Assembly (NCBI GenBank): GCA_025350885.1
Contig: JANXXA010000506.1
Location: forward strand, 1-10,137
Source: Phenylobacterium sp.
GTDB taxonomy: Bacteria > Pseudomonadota > Alphaproteobacteria > Caulobacterales > Caulobacteraceae
Length of the DNA: 10,137 nt
Direction: 5' to 3'
Of this stretch, positions 1 to 6,747 are shown piece by piece. How positions within the stretch are numbered: the stretch's first letter is position 1; each line of letters begins with the position of its first letter. The position numbers and the translations under genes are program-made. The notes under the pieces are model-generated. The model did not search any database, had not been told where the DNA came from, and saw nothing but the letters and a program-made list of their open reading frames with translations.

Positions 1-249
1 GCGCAGGCGATGGCCTTCTCGAAGACCTCCTTCGAGACCCAGGTCGCCGCCGCCAAGTCGCTGACCTCGGCCAAGAGCGTGCAGGAAGTCGTCGAGCTGC
101 AGACCGCCTTCGCCAAGTCGGCGCTGGAAACCTACATCGCCGAGGTGAGCCGCATGTCCGAGGCCGTCTCCGCTTCGGTGAAGGACAGCATGAAGCCGCT
201 GAACGAGCGGATGACCGCCATGGTCGAGCGCCTGCAGGCCGCCCGCTAA
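1..249 (+). CDS. Phasin family protein, C-terminal part (5' end outside window)
   Basis: The reading frame is open from base 1 and ends at TAA 247-249, leaving 82 residues of a longer protein; the methionine at base 10 is internal. The segment is alanine-, lysine- and glutamate-rich, with no predicted membrane segment. It carries the pattern of the phasin_2 C-terminal helix: FETQVAAAKSLTSAKSVQEV, then ELQTAFAKSALETYIAEV, then a KPLNER motif near the end. Family knowledge: phasins are small amphipathic helical proteins that coat polyhydroxyalkanoate granules, and some members are stress-related granule-free proteins. The granule role is inferred from the family; no PHA synthase is visible here. 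The hairpin at 291-320 probably ends its transcript. The family call is firm, the physiological role less so. Confidence 0.85.
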   Translation, partial: AQAMAFSKTSFETQVAAAKSLTSAKSVQEVVELQTAFAKSALETYIAEVSRMSEAVSASVKDSMKPLNERMTAMVERLQAAR

Positions 250-290
250 GTATCTATCCCGCGTACGGCCTTGCGGCCGATGGGCGTCAG

Positions 291-320
291 GGCCCGGAGC
301 AGCGATGCTCCGGGCCTTTT
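291..320 (+). terminator. Intrinsic terminator after the phasin gene
   Basis: A perfect 10-bp stem, GGCCCGGAGC (291-300) with GCTCCGGGCC (307-316), is extended by an A-T pair to 11 bp. It closes on a GCGA loop of the stable GNRA type and is followed directly by TTTT (317-320). It lies 41 bases after the phasin stop. A weaker 5-bp hairpin (266-270 with 275-279, no T tract) precedes it. The next gene starts about 30 bases further on, so that gene either has a promoter overlapping this hairpin or depends on read-through. Confidence 0.88.
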
Positions 321-351
321 CTCGTGATGAGGTCGGGGCTAGAGCTTGCGG

Positions 352-813
352 ATGTCCAACGTCGAAGATCGCCTGGCCGCCGCGGGTGTTGTCCTGCCGC
401 AGCCGAATCCGCCCGTCGCCAACTACGTCCCGTTCGTGCGGGTGGGCGACCTTGTCCACATCTCCGGCCAGGTGTCGATCGACGCTTCGGGGGGCATCAA
501 GGGTGTGGTCGGCGACGATGTCGACGCCGAGACGGCGCGTCGCGCGGCGCGACTCTGCGGCATCAATCTCATCGCCCAGATGCGGGCCGCCTGCGAGGGC
601 GACCTCGACCGAGTGACCCGCGTGGTCAAGCTGGGGGGCTTCGTCCAGGTCGCCGCCGGATTCTTCGAGATTCCGCAGGTGGTGAACGGGTGCTCGGACC
701 TGATGGTTGAGGCGTTCGGTGACCTGGGACGCCACGCGCGCTCGGCGGTGGGGGTCTATCGCCTGCCGATGAATTTCGCCGTGGAGATCGACGCGGTGGT
801 GGCGATCGCGTGA
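352..813 (+). CDS. RidA/YjgF/YER057c/UK114-family protein
   Basis: A 153-residue protein of the RidA superfamily (long YjgF-like subgroup). Motifs run in order: an HISGQVS strand near residues 37-43, and a C-terminal block with HARSAVGV (128-135) and VEIDAVVAI at the end. Arg130 and Glu145 match the conserved arginine that holds the substrate carboxylate and the C-terminal acidic residue of the family. Known RidA proteins are homotrimers that hydrolyse reactive enamine/imine intermediates from PLP enzymes; members of this longer subgroup are less well characterised, so imine deaminase activity is an inference. ATG 352 was chosen because the family N-terminus fits it and a short AGAG lies 7 nt upstream; an in-frame TTG at 346 would add two residues. 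Its TGA overlaps the next start as GTGA, pointing to translational coupling. Confidence 0.88.
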   Translation: MSNVEDRLAAAGVVLPQPNPPVANYVPFVRVGDLVHISGQVSIDASGGIKGVVGDDVDAETARRAARLCGINLIAQMRAACEGDLDRVTRVVKLGGFVQVAAGFFEIPQVVNGCSDLMVEAFGDLGRHARSAVGVYRLPMNFAVEIDAVVAIA

Positions 814-1556
814 GCCATCCGTTCGGCGAGGCCTGGGAGCGGCTGTTCCACCCGCCGGTGGCGCACCGCGGGCTGTGGACCGCGGACGGTCCGCCGGAAA
901 ATTCCCTGGGCGCCTTCCAGGCCGCCTGCGCCTCCGGCTACAGCATCGAACTTGACGTCCAGCTCTCCGCCGATGGCGAGGCCATGGTGTTCCATGACGA
1001 CGACCTGGCACGGATGACCGGGGTCGCGGGAAAGCTTCGTGACCGAACCGCCGAGGACCTCTCCACTTTGCGGCTCAACGGCTCCGATGAACCTATCCCA
1101 ACCCTGCTGGAAACCCTGGCCCTGGTCGGCCACCGAGCCATGGTGCACGTCGAGCTGAAGACGCCCTACGGTCAGGTGGGACCGCTTGAGCGGCGGACCC
1201 ATGAGGTGCTGATCGACCACAGCGGACCGGTCTGCGTGATCGGCTTCAATCCCTATTCCCACGCCTGGTTCGCCGAACGGTTCCCAGGCGTGCTGCGCGG
1301 GCTCGACAGCTATTCCTACCGGCGCGCGCCGCAGATGGCCGAGGCGCAGCGCGCGAGCTTCGCCAGCCTCGAGCATGTTTCGATCGCCCGGCCGCACTTC
1401 CTGGCGCTGGGCCTCGACATGCTGCCCAGCCCGCGCGCGGCCGACTATCGCGCCAAGGGCATGCCGATCATCGCCTGGACCGTGCGTGATCCCGCGCAGT
1501 GGGAGGCGGTCCACGCGGGTTGCGACAACCTGATCTTCGAGGGCTTCAACCCTTGA
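810..1556 (+). CDS. Glycerophosphodiester phosphodiesterase family protein (cytosolic)
   Basis: A 248-residue TIM-barrel phosphodiesterase of the GDPD family. The N-terminal signature is complete: AHRG with His19-Arg20, PENSLGAF (29-36), and ELDVQLSADGEAMVFHDD (47-64). The catalytic pair is His19/His62, and Glu47, Asp49 and Glu115 (in VELK) are the expected metal ligands. The C-terminal AWTV segment and the DNLIFEGF end fit the last strands. No signal peptide is seen, so it should act in the cytoplasm, cleaving glycerophosphodiesters to glycerol-3-phosphate and an alcohol; the true substrate is not known. The start is GTG 810, overlapping the upstream stop (GTGA). The downstream acyltransferase begins at a TTG overlapping this gene's TGA, so three genes appear translationally chained. 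Length is normal for the bacterial single-domain enzymes. Confidence 0.92.
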   Translation: MSHPFGEAWERLFHPPVAHRGLWTADGPPENSLGAFQAACASGYSIELDVQLSADGEAMVFHDDDLARMTGVAGKLRDRTAEDLSTLRLNGSDEPIPTLLETLALVGHRAMVHVELKTPYGQVGPLERRTHEVLIDHSGPVCVIGFNPYSHAWFAERFPGVLRGLDSYSYRRAPQMAEAQRASFASLEHVSIARPHFLALGLDMLPSPRAADYRAKGMPIIAWTVRDPAQWEAVHAGCDNLIFEGFNP

Positions 1557-2746
1557 AGGAGACCCGGGTCGCGACGCTGAAGCCGGCCGTCAGGGTCTGT
1601 CGCCGGGTCGCGGAGATCGGTCGAGAGGCCTGGGACGCCTGCGCCCGAAACCCTGACTATGCCGGTAACCCGTTCATTCTCTATGATTTTCTGGACGCGC
1701 TCGAACAGTCGAACTGCGCCACCGAACGCACCGGGTGGGGGCCGCAGCACCTGACCGTCGAGGACGTTCATGGTCAGGTGGCCGCGGTCATGCCGCTCTA
1801 CATGAAGTCCCACAGCCAGGGGGAATACATCTTCGACCACGCCTGGGCCGACGCCTATGAACGGGCAGGGGGGCGCTACTATCCCAAGCTGCTCTGCGCG
1901 GCGCCGTTCACCCCAGCCACCGGTGCGCGCCTGCTGGCCCGGCCGGACATCGACGCCGAGGAGGCGCGGCGGTTCCTGCTGGGCGGCGCCCTGACGCTGT
2001 GCGAGCGCCATGGAGCCTCATCCTTCCACGTCAATTTTCCCACCGCCGACGAGTGGCGCTGGATGGGCGAACAGGGCCTGGCGCTGCGCGAAGGCCAGCA
2101 ATATCACTGGGAGAATCGCAGCTACGCGACCTTTGACGACTTCCTGGGCGCGCTGTCCTCGGGGCGGCGCAAGACCATCCGGCGTGAACGGCGCGACGCG
2201 GCCTGCGGGGTCGAGATCCTCTGCCTGACCGGCGCGGACCTGACCGAGGATCACTGGGACGCCTTCTTCGGCTTCTACATGGACACCGGCGCGCGCAAAT
2301 GGGGACAGCCCTATCTGTCACGCGCGTTCTTCTCGCTGCTGGGCGAGCGGATGGCCGACCGGGTGCTGCTGATCATGGCCCGGCGCCCAGATGGCGTCGG
2401 GCGCGGCCGCTGGATCGCCGGCGCTTTGAACCTGATCGGTGACGACTGCCTCTACGGCCGCAACTGGGGCTGCGTCGAGGACGTGCCCTTTCTGCATTTC
2501 GAGCTCTGCTACTACCAGGCAATCGACTGGGCGATTTCCCACGGCCTGTCCCGCGTCGAGGCCGGCGCCCAGGGCCAGCACAAGATCGCCCGGGGCTACC
2601 TGCCCAGGCCCGTCTACTCCGCCCACTATATCGCCGACCCGGCCCTGCGCGGCCCCGTCGAACGCTTCGTCGCCCAGGAACGCGCCGGTGTCGAACAGGA
2701 GATGGAATGGCTGGCGGACGAATATTCGCCGTTCAAGCAGGGTTGA
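1553..2746 (+). CDS. COG3146/DUF482 FemAB-like N-acyltransferase (GNAT fold)
   Basis: About 397 residues, recognised as the COG3146 family of predicted N-acyltransferases, related to FemAB peptidyltransferases. Diagnostic blocks in order: NPFILYDFLDALEQS near the N-terminus; SHSQGEYIFDHAWADAYERA; YYPKL...PFTPATG; SSFHVNFPT; SSGRRKTIRRER; a GARKWGQPYL...FF block; YGRNWGCVEDVPFLHFELCY; and EAGAQGQHKIARGY near the C-terminus. Substrate and cellular role are not established for the family. The frame stays open upstream to GTG 1499, but TTG 1553 is preferred: it has GAGGG at 1539-1543 nine bases upstream and overlaps the preceding stop as TTGA, like the upstream junction. The TGA stop (2744-2746) lies inside the left inverted repeat of the DUF559 cassette, so the last residue or two may have been changed by its insertion. 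Confidence 0.88.
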   Translation: MKETRVATLKPAVRVCRRVAEIGREAWDACARNPDYAGNPFILYDFLDALEQSNCATERTGWGPQHLTVEDVHGQVAAVMPLYMKSHSQGEYIFDHAWADAYERAGGRYYPKLLCAAPFTPATGARLLARPDIDAEEARRFLLGGALTLCERHGASSFHVNFPTADEWRWMGEQGLALREGQQYHWENRSYATFDDFLGALSSGRRKTIRRERRDAACGVEILCLTGADLTEDHWDAFFGFYMDTGARKWGQPYLSRAFFSLLGERMADRVLLIMARRPDGVGRGRWIAGALNLIGDDCLYGRNWGCVEDVPFLHFELCYYQAIDWAISHGLSRVEAGAQGQHKIARGYLPRPVYSAHYIADPALRGPVERFVAQERAGVEQEMEWLADEYSPFKQG

Positions 2747-2814
2747 CCTTCCTTGCCCGCGTAGCGGGAGAGGGGGACCGCCCGCCAAAGAGCGGGTGGC
2801 GGAGAGGGCGAGCC
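2742..2814 (+). repeat. Left 73-nt inverted repeat of the DUF559 cassette (two-hairpin, REP-like)
   Basis: The arm matches the reverse complement of 3206-3278 at 63 of 73 positions with no gaps; the outer 40 nt differ at only three positions. It forms two hairpins. Hairpin 1 is CCCGC-GTA-GCGGG (2756-2768). Hairpin 2 is an 8-bp stem, CCGCCCGC (2778-2785) with GCGGGTGG (2792-2799), closing a 6-nt CAAAGA loop with one G-T wobble. The inner end is GGAGAGGGCGAGCC (2801-2814). The outer end GTTGACC contains the acyltransferase stop codon. Short GC-rich palindromes of this type are widespread in Caulobacterales intergenic DNA; the copy number in this genome cannot be seen from one window. Confidence 0.93.
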
Positions 2815-2825
2815 TCATGCTCCGG

Positions 2826-3200
2826 CTATCCGCGCGCCGCGATCAGCTCCAATGCTCGCAGGATCACACCGTCGGAGACGACGCTGAGATCGTGAAAGAC
2901 AGCTCCGGCGCCGATCCTCAGCACCGTGATTCCGCGCCCCGTCAGCCAAGCATCCCGCGCCTCGTCCTTGGCGCGCTTCTCCTCGCTCCAATGCGTGGCT
3001 CCATCAATCTCCACCGCCAGCTTCGCCGCCGGGCAGTAGAAATCGAAGATCATCGCCTCATAGGCGAACTGGCGGCGGAAGATTGGCTGACCGCGCCCGC
3101 GCCCCTTGAGCCGCGACCACAGCATGATCTCCGGTTCGGTCATGGTCTTCCGGAGAGCCCGCGCCCGTTTGACGATCTTGAGGGCTGCGTTGGACTCCAT
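2826..3200 (-). CDS. DUF559 (Vsr-like) endonuclease-domain protein inside an inverted-repeat cassette
   Basis: A 124-residue protein of the DUF559 family, which shares the Vsr/PD-(D/E)XK-like nuclease fold. Features in order: a basic helix (KIVKRARALRKTM), TEPEIMLWSRLKGR (21-34), FRRQ (41-44), IFDFYCP (51-57), and LAVEIDGATH (61-70). Asp53, Glu64 and Asp66 are the likely metal-binding residues, with His70 nearby. The C-terminus reads VLRIGAG rather than the commoner VLRFWN; I recall related VRI-type members in Caulobacterales. No experimental function is known for small DUF559 proteins. The start is ATG 3198-3200: its Shine-Dalgarno, GGAGAGGGAGAG, sits 7 nt upstream and is the inner end of the right repeat arm. 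A GTG at 3224 would begin within the repeat. The ORF leaves only 5 and 11 bases between itself and the two arms, so gene and repeats form one unit. Confidence 0.88.
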   Translation of the reverse strand: MESNAALKIVKRARALRKTMTEPEIMLWSRLKGRGRGQPIFRRQFAYEAMIFDFYCPAAKLAVEIDGATHWSEEKRAKDEARDAWLTGRGITVLRIGAGAVFHDLSVVSDGVILRALELIAARG

Positions 3201-3205
3201 GCGGT

Positions 3206-3278
3206 GGCTCTCCCTCTCCACCACGCCCTCTTCGGGGCGCGGTCCCCCTCTCCCGCTTCGCGGGAAAGGAAGGTTAAC
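3206..3278 (-). repeat. Right 73-nt inverted repeat of the DUF559 cassette
   Basis: The inverted partner of 2742-2814. On the minus strand it reads GTTAACC, then hairpin 1 CCCGC-GAA-GCGGG (plus-strand 3252-3264), then hairpin 2 CCGCGCCC with GGGCGTGG (plus-strand 3221-3228 and 3235-3242, loop CGAAGA), then GGAGAGGGAGAGCC. Relative to the left arm, hairpin 2 differs at two base pairs, each changed on both sides so that pairing is kept; the wobble is at the same position. The outer GTTAACC contains the TAA stop (3274-3276) of the DUF4287 gene, and the inner end supplies the ribosome-binding site of the DUF559 gene. Confidence 0.93.
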
Positions 3279-3864
3279 TTCGCTCCCAGGCTTGTTTTAG
3301 GAGCGACTCAACGCATGCGTCCACGGCAGCCGGCCCATCCAGCAGCACCTTCGCCTTCAGCCGCTCTGACCAACCTTCAGTCTTCGGCTCGGCCAGCCTG
3401 GGGTCGGCGTCAGGCGTCACGGCCAAGCCCAGCACCGCCCCGCCGCCCTTGGCGGGTTTGATCGCGGCGAACTGGAATTCGCGGGAAAAGGCGTTGAACC
3501 CCTTCCGCTGCGCCGCTACCAGGCCCGGATAGTCGGCGACTGCGGCCTCGACCGCCTGCAGGATCGCCCTTGAGCCGGCATCAGCCCACAGGGCGTCGCG
3601 CAGGTCGCCCGGCCTGGACCACATGGCGGCGGCGGGGAAGGCTCTGCCCAGGATGACGCCGGCGCGGTTGGTTCCCAGCCCGTACTGCGCCTTCAGCCAG
3701 GCTTTGCGCGCGCCCGGCCTGGTTTCCGGACAGGCCCGCGCGATGGCGACCCAGGCTTCGAGGCTTTTGCCGGTCTCGCGCTCCATGCTTTCGACCAACG
3801 AGGCGAACCACTTCTCCTGGCGCGCTGTCATGCTGGCCGGCTTGGTTTCGGAGGATTGCGACAT
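3274..3864 (-). CDS. DUF4287 domain protein with DUF5655-like C-terminal region
   Basis: 196 residues, soluble, with no signal or membrane segment. The N-terminal part matches DUF4287: a METARQ-like start (MTARQEKWF, 12-20), ERETGKSLEAWVAIAR (28-43), ETRPGARKAWLKAQYGLG (47-64). The C-terminal part (about 105-196) resembles DUF5655: FSREFQFAAIKPAKGGG (126-142), a short VLGLAV strand, and a final helix VDACVESLLKQAW. Neither domain has an assigned function; I do not propose one. ATG 3862-3864 is preceded on the minus strand by AAAGGTGA, a clear ribosome-binding site. The stop TAA lies inside the right cassette repeat. It is divergent from the HIT gene with 54 bases between the start codons, which must hold both promoters. 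Confidence 0.82.
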   Translation of the reverse strand: MSQSSETKPASMTARQEKWFASLVESMERETGKSLEAWVAIARACPETRPGARKAWLKAQYGLGTNRAGVILGRAFPAAAMWSRPGDLRDALWADAGSRAILQAVEAAVADYPGLVAAQRKGFNAFSREFQFAAIKPAKGGGAVLGLAVTPDADPRLAEPKTEGWSERLKAKVLLDGPAAVDACVESLLKQAWERS

Positions 3865-3918
3865 TTCACCTTTCCGATGGATTTGCTAGGCGTGGCCGGG
3901 ACTTGCGGAGCGCCGACG

Positions 3919-4356
3919 ATGAGCTTGGACGGGACCTACGACGACGGCAACATCTTCGCCAGGATCCTGCGGGGTGAAATCCCGGCGGCGCGGGTGTTCG
4001 AGGACGAACACGTCCTGGCCTTCATGGACCCCTTCCCCCAGGCCAGCGGCCACACCCTGGTGATCCCCAAACATTCGACGGCGCGCAACCTGCTGGACGA
4101 GGATCCGGCGGTGCTCGCCAACCTGATCCTTGGCGTCCAGCGCGTGGCCCGCGCGGTCCGCGCCGCGCTCAATCCCGACGGCCTGGTGATCACGCAGTTC
4201 AATGGGGCCTGCGCCGGCCAGACCGTGTTCCACCTGCATGCGCATATCATCCCGCGATGGGACGGCGTGGCGCTCGGACGCCACACCGGAGGGGGCATGG
4301 GCGATCCCGCGGAACTGAAGGCGCTGGCCGAACAGATCTCCGCGAAAATCAGCTAA
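3919..4356 (+). CDS. HIT family protein (histidine-triad nucleotide hydrolase/transferase)
   Basis: 145 residues. The N-terminal block DDGNIFARILRGEIPAARVF (8-27) and FMDPFPQASGHTLVIPK (35-51) are typical of bacterial HIT/HINT proteins. The histidine triad is QTVFHLHAHIIPRW (101-114): His105, His107 and His109, with His107 the expected nucleophile; Asn95 is the usual phosphate-contacting residue. Family members hydrolyse purine nucleotide phosphoramidates or dinucleoside polyphosphates in the cytoplasm; the substrate here is unknown. The frame is open back to 3856, but ATG 3919 fits the family N-terminus and has GGAG (3907-3910) eight bases upstream. A hairpin follows 10 bases after the stop. 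It converges on clpA. Confidence 0.93.
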   Translation: MSLDGTYDDGNIFARILRGEIPAARVFEDEHVLAFMDPFPQASGHTLVIPKHSTARNLLDEDPAVLANLILGVQRVARAVRAALNPDGLVITQFNGACAGQTVFHLHAHIIPRWDGVALGRHTGGGMGDPAELKALAEQISAKIS

Positions 4357-4366
4357 CGCGAACGCA

Positions 4367-4394
4367 AAGAGCCCGAGCTTGCGCCCGGGCTCTT
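4367..4394. terminator. Bidirectional hairpin terminator between the HIT gene and clpA
   Basis: A perfect 9-bp stem, AAGAGCCCG (4367-4375) with CGGGCTCTT (4386-4394), encloses a 10-nt loop. On the minus strand the stem is followed by a T-rich TTTGCGTT tail, so it should work best for clpA; on the plus strand the T run is only TT after the stem. It fills most of the 60 bases between the two convergent stop codons. Confidence 0.72.
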
Positions 4395-4416
4395 CCGTCA
4401 GGTGTTCGGGCGACGA

Positions 4417-6741
4417 TCAGTCGACCGGCAGGGCCTCGGCGATGTCTGCTGCCGTCTCGATGATCGGCGCGCCGCGTTCGCGGTCGTCGCCCTCGATGTC
4501 GAAGGCCAGCTTGCCGTCGCGCAGCACGACCTTGACGTGGCCGCCCTTGATCAGCTTGCCGAACAGGATCTCGTCGGCGAGCGGCTTCTTGATGTGCTCC
4601 TGGATGACCCGGCCTAGCGGACGCGCGCCATAGAGTTCGTCAAAGCCATTCTTGGCCAGCCAGTCGGCCGCGTCGTCGGTGGTCTCGATGGTCACGTGGC
4701 GATCGGCCAACTGGGCCTCCAGCTGCATGATGAACTTCTGAACGACCAGCTTGATGATCTCCGGCGTCAACGACTTGAACGCCACCACCGCGTCGAGGCG
4801 GTTACGGAATTCCGGCGTGAACACCCGCTTGATCGCTTCCTCGGCCTCGTCGTCCTGCTTGCCGCGCCCGAAGCCAATTGAATTGCGCTGGGCGTCGGAG
4901 GCGCCGGCGTTGGTGGTCATGATCAGGACCACGTTGCGGAAGTCGATCTTCTTGCCGTTGCTATCGGTCAGCGCGCCGTGATCCATGACCTGCAAGAGGA
5001 TGTTGTAGACGTCCGGGTGGGCTTTCTCGATCTCGTCGAGCAGGACGACGGCGTGCGGATGCTGGTCCACCGCGTCGGTCAGCAGGCCGCCCTGGTCGAA
5101 GCCGACATAGCCGGGCGGCGCCCCGATCAGGCGACTGACCGTATGGCGTTCCATATATTCGCTCATGTCGAAGCGCAGGAGCTCGATACCCAGGGTCGAA
5201 GCCAGCTGGCGCGCGGTCTCCGTCTTGCCGGTGCCGGTGGGTCCTGAGAACAGATAGCAGCCGATCGGCTTGCCCGGATCGCGCAAGCCGGCGCGAGCCA
5301 TCTTCATGGCCGACGACAGCTGGTCGATGGCGTCGTCCTGGCCATAGACCGCGCGTTTCAGGTCGGTCTCAAGCTGCTTCAGCGCCTCGGTGTCGGTCTT
5401 GGAGACCGACTTGGGCGGAATGCGGGCGATCTTGGCGACCACCGCCTCAACCTCTTTCACGCCGATGATCTTCTTGCGCTTGCCTTCGGGCAGCAACATC
5501 TGGCCGGCTCCGGCCTCGTCGATGATGTCGATGGCTTTGTCCGGCAGTTTTCGGTCGTTGATGTACTTGGCCGAAAGCTCCACCGCCGCCTTGATGGCGT
5601 CGTTGGTGTAACGAAGCTTGTGGAATTCCTCGTAGTAGATCTTCAGGCCCTTGAGGATCTTGATCGTGTCGTCGATGGTCGGTTCATTGATATCGATCTT
5701 CTGGAACCGACGGACCAGCGCCCGATCCTTCTCGAAGTGCTGGCGGAATTCCTTGTAGGTGGTCGAGCCCATGCACCGCAGCGAGCCCGAGGCCAGCGCT
5801 GGCTTCAGCAGGTTGGAGGCGTCCATGGCCCCGCCGCTGGTGGCGCCGGCGCCGATCACCGTGTGGATCTCGTCGATGAACAGGATCGCGTCGGGGTGGT
5901 GTTCCAGTTCCTTGACGACCTGCTTCACCCGCTCCTCAAAATCGCCGCGATAGCGGGTGCCGGCCAGCAGCGCGCCCATGTCGAGCGAGAAGATGGTCGA
6001 ACCGGACAGCACCTCGGGGACCTGATTGTTGATGATTTTGCGGGCCAGACCCTCGGCGATAGCGGTCTTGCCGACCCCGGGGTCGCCGACCAGCAGCGGG
6101 TTGTTCTTGGTCCGTCGGCAGAGGATCTGGATGCAGCGTTCGACTTCGCTGGAGCGGCCGATCAAGGGATCGACCTTACCCTGCTTGGCCTTCTCGTTGA
6201 GGTTGACGCAATAGGCTTCCAGGGCCTCTCCGCCGGTCTTGACGGTGGGCTTGTCTTCCTCGTCGGAGGCGCCCTTCACGGGCTTGGTTTCCGTGGCCCC
6301 GGCCTTCTTGGCGATGCCATGGGCGATGTAGTTGACCGCGTCGTAGCGGGTCATGTCCTGCTCCTGCAGGAAATAGGCGGCGTGGCTCTCGCGCTCGGAG
6401 AAGATCGCCACCAGAACATTGGCCCCGGTGACCTCTTCGCGACCCGAAGACTGCACGTGGATCACCGCGCGCTGGATCACCCGCTGAAATCCCGCGGTGG
6501 GCTTGGCGTCCTCGCCGTCGTCGACCACCAGGGAGCGCAACTCGGTGTCGACATAGTTGGTGAGCGTGGTGCGGAGCGCGCCCAGTTCCACCTCGCAGGC
6601 CCGCATGACGCCGGCCGCATCCTCATCGTCGATGAGCGACAGCAGCAGGTGTTCCAGCGTCGCGTACTCGTGCTTTCGCTGATTGGCGTAGGCGACTGCG
6701 CGATGCAGGGACTCTTCGAGAGGTCGCGAAAATGAAGGCAA
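4417..6741 (-). CDS. clpA: ClpA, AAA+ unfoldase subunit of the ClpAP protease
   Basis: 774 residues, close to the 758 of E. coli ClpA. Layout: N-domain with two Clp repeats (about 1-142) that docks ClpS; an acidic/lysine-rich linker (150-170); D1 with Walker A GDPGVGKT (219-226), Walker B ILFIDE (286-291) and an arginine-finger region near 340-346; D2 with Walker A GPTGTGKT (500-507), Walker B VVLLDE (565-570), sensor 2 GARPLGR (705-711). The IGF loop (Ile622-Gly623-Phe624) is the ClpP docking motif. It unfolds substrates and feeds them to ClpP, here with ClpS for N-degron substrates. The start codon is TTG 6739-6741; the [14 protein letters not shown]-terminus matches the family and the next in-frame ATG is at codon 46, inside the domain. 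An AAGGA lies about 10 bases upstream, overlapping the end of clpS, only 6 bases away. Confidence 0.97.
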   Translation of the reverse strand: MPSFSRPLEESLHRAVAYANQRKHEYATLEHLLLSLIDDEDAAGVMRACEVELGALRTTLTNYVDTELRSLVVDDGEDAKPTAGFQRVIQRAVIHVQSSGREEVTGANVLVAIFSERESHAAYFLQEQDMTRYDAVNYIAHGIAKKAGATETKPVKGASDEEDKPTVKTGGEALEAYCVNLNEKAKQGKVDPLIGRSSEVERCIQILCRRTKNNPLLVGDPGVGKTAIAEGLARKIINNQVPEVLSGSTIFSLDMGALLAGTRYRGDFEERVKQVVKELEHHPDAILFIDEIHTVIGAGATSGGAMDASNLLKPALASGSLRCMGSTTYKEFRQHFEKDRALVRRFQKIDINEPTIDDTIKILKGLKIYYEEFHKLRYTNDAIKAAVELSAKYINDRKLPDKAIDIIDEAGAGQMLLPEGKRKKIIGVKEVEAVVAKIARIPPKSVSKTDTEALKQLETDLKRAVYGQDDAIDQLSSAMKMARAGLRDPGKPIGCYLFSGPTGTGKTETARQLASTLGIELLRFDMSEYMERHTVSRLIGAPPGYVGFDQGGLLTDAVDQHPHAVVLLDEIEKAHPDVYNILLQVMDHGALTDSNGKKIDFRNVVLIMTTNAGASDAQRNSIGFGRGKQDDEAEEAIKRVFTPEFRNRLDAVVAFKSLTPEIIKLVVQKFIMQLEAQLADRHVTIETTDDAADWLAKNGFDELYGARPLGRVIQEHIKKPLADEILFGKLIKGGHVKVVLRDGKLAFDIEGDDRERGAPIIETAADIAEALPVD

Positions 6742-6747
6742 AGGCCC

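Larger units (their letters stand above)
2742..3278. mobile_element. Putative 537-bp DUF559 cassette bounded by inverted repeats
   Basis: Two 73-nt inverted arms enclose 391 bp, of which 375 bp are the DUF559 gene. The unit sits between two convergent genes and provides the stop codon of each. No target-site duplication is visible (flanks AAGCAGG and TTCGCTC), and no Y1, DDE or other recombinase is encoded. The design resembles REP/RAYT units (a gene bracketed by inverted hairpin repeats), but the encoded enzyme is a Vsr-like nuclease. That the unit moves, or once moved, is inference; it could instead be a gene that acquired terminator-like repeats on each side. Confidence 0.5.

Noticed and set aside
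756..1514. Minus-strand frame of 252 codons opposite the GDPD gene
   Set aside because: It is a shadow of a gene with complete catalytic motifs; the product has no recognisable motif.
2439..3461. Plus-strand frame of 340 codons crossing the acyltransferase end, the cassette and the DUF4287 gene
   Set aside because: It runs out of frame or antisense over three recognised genes and both repeats. The motif GGAGAGGGCGAGCC before ATG 2817 is the left repeat arm and looks like a Shine-Dalgarno by coincidence; the product has no family resemblance.
3856..3918. Upstream extension of the HIT protein
   Set aside because: The 21 extra residues do not resemble HIT N-termini, and the frame would overlap the start of the divergent DUF4287 gene; ATG 3919 has its own GGAG site.
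5620..6735. Long plus-strand frame (371 codons) opposite clpA
   Set aside because: It is an antisense shadow of a highly conserved gene in high-GC DNA; the translation is a low-complexity Gly/Val/Asp-rich string with no recognisable domain.
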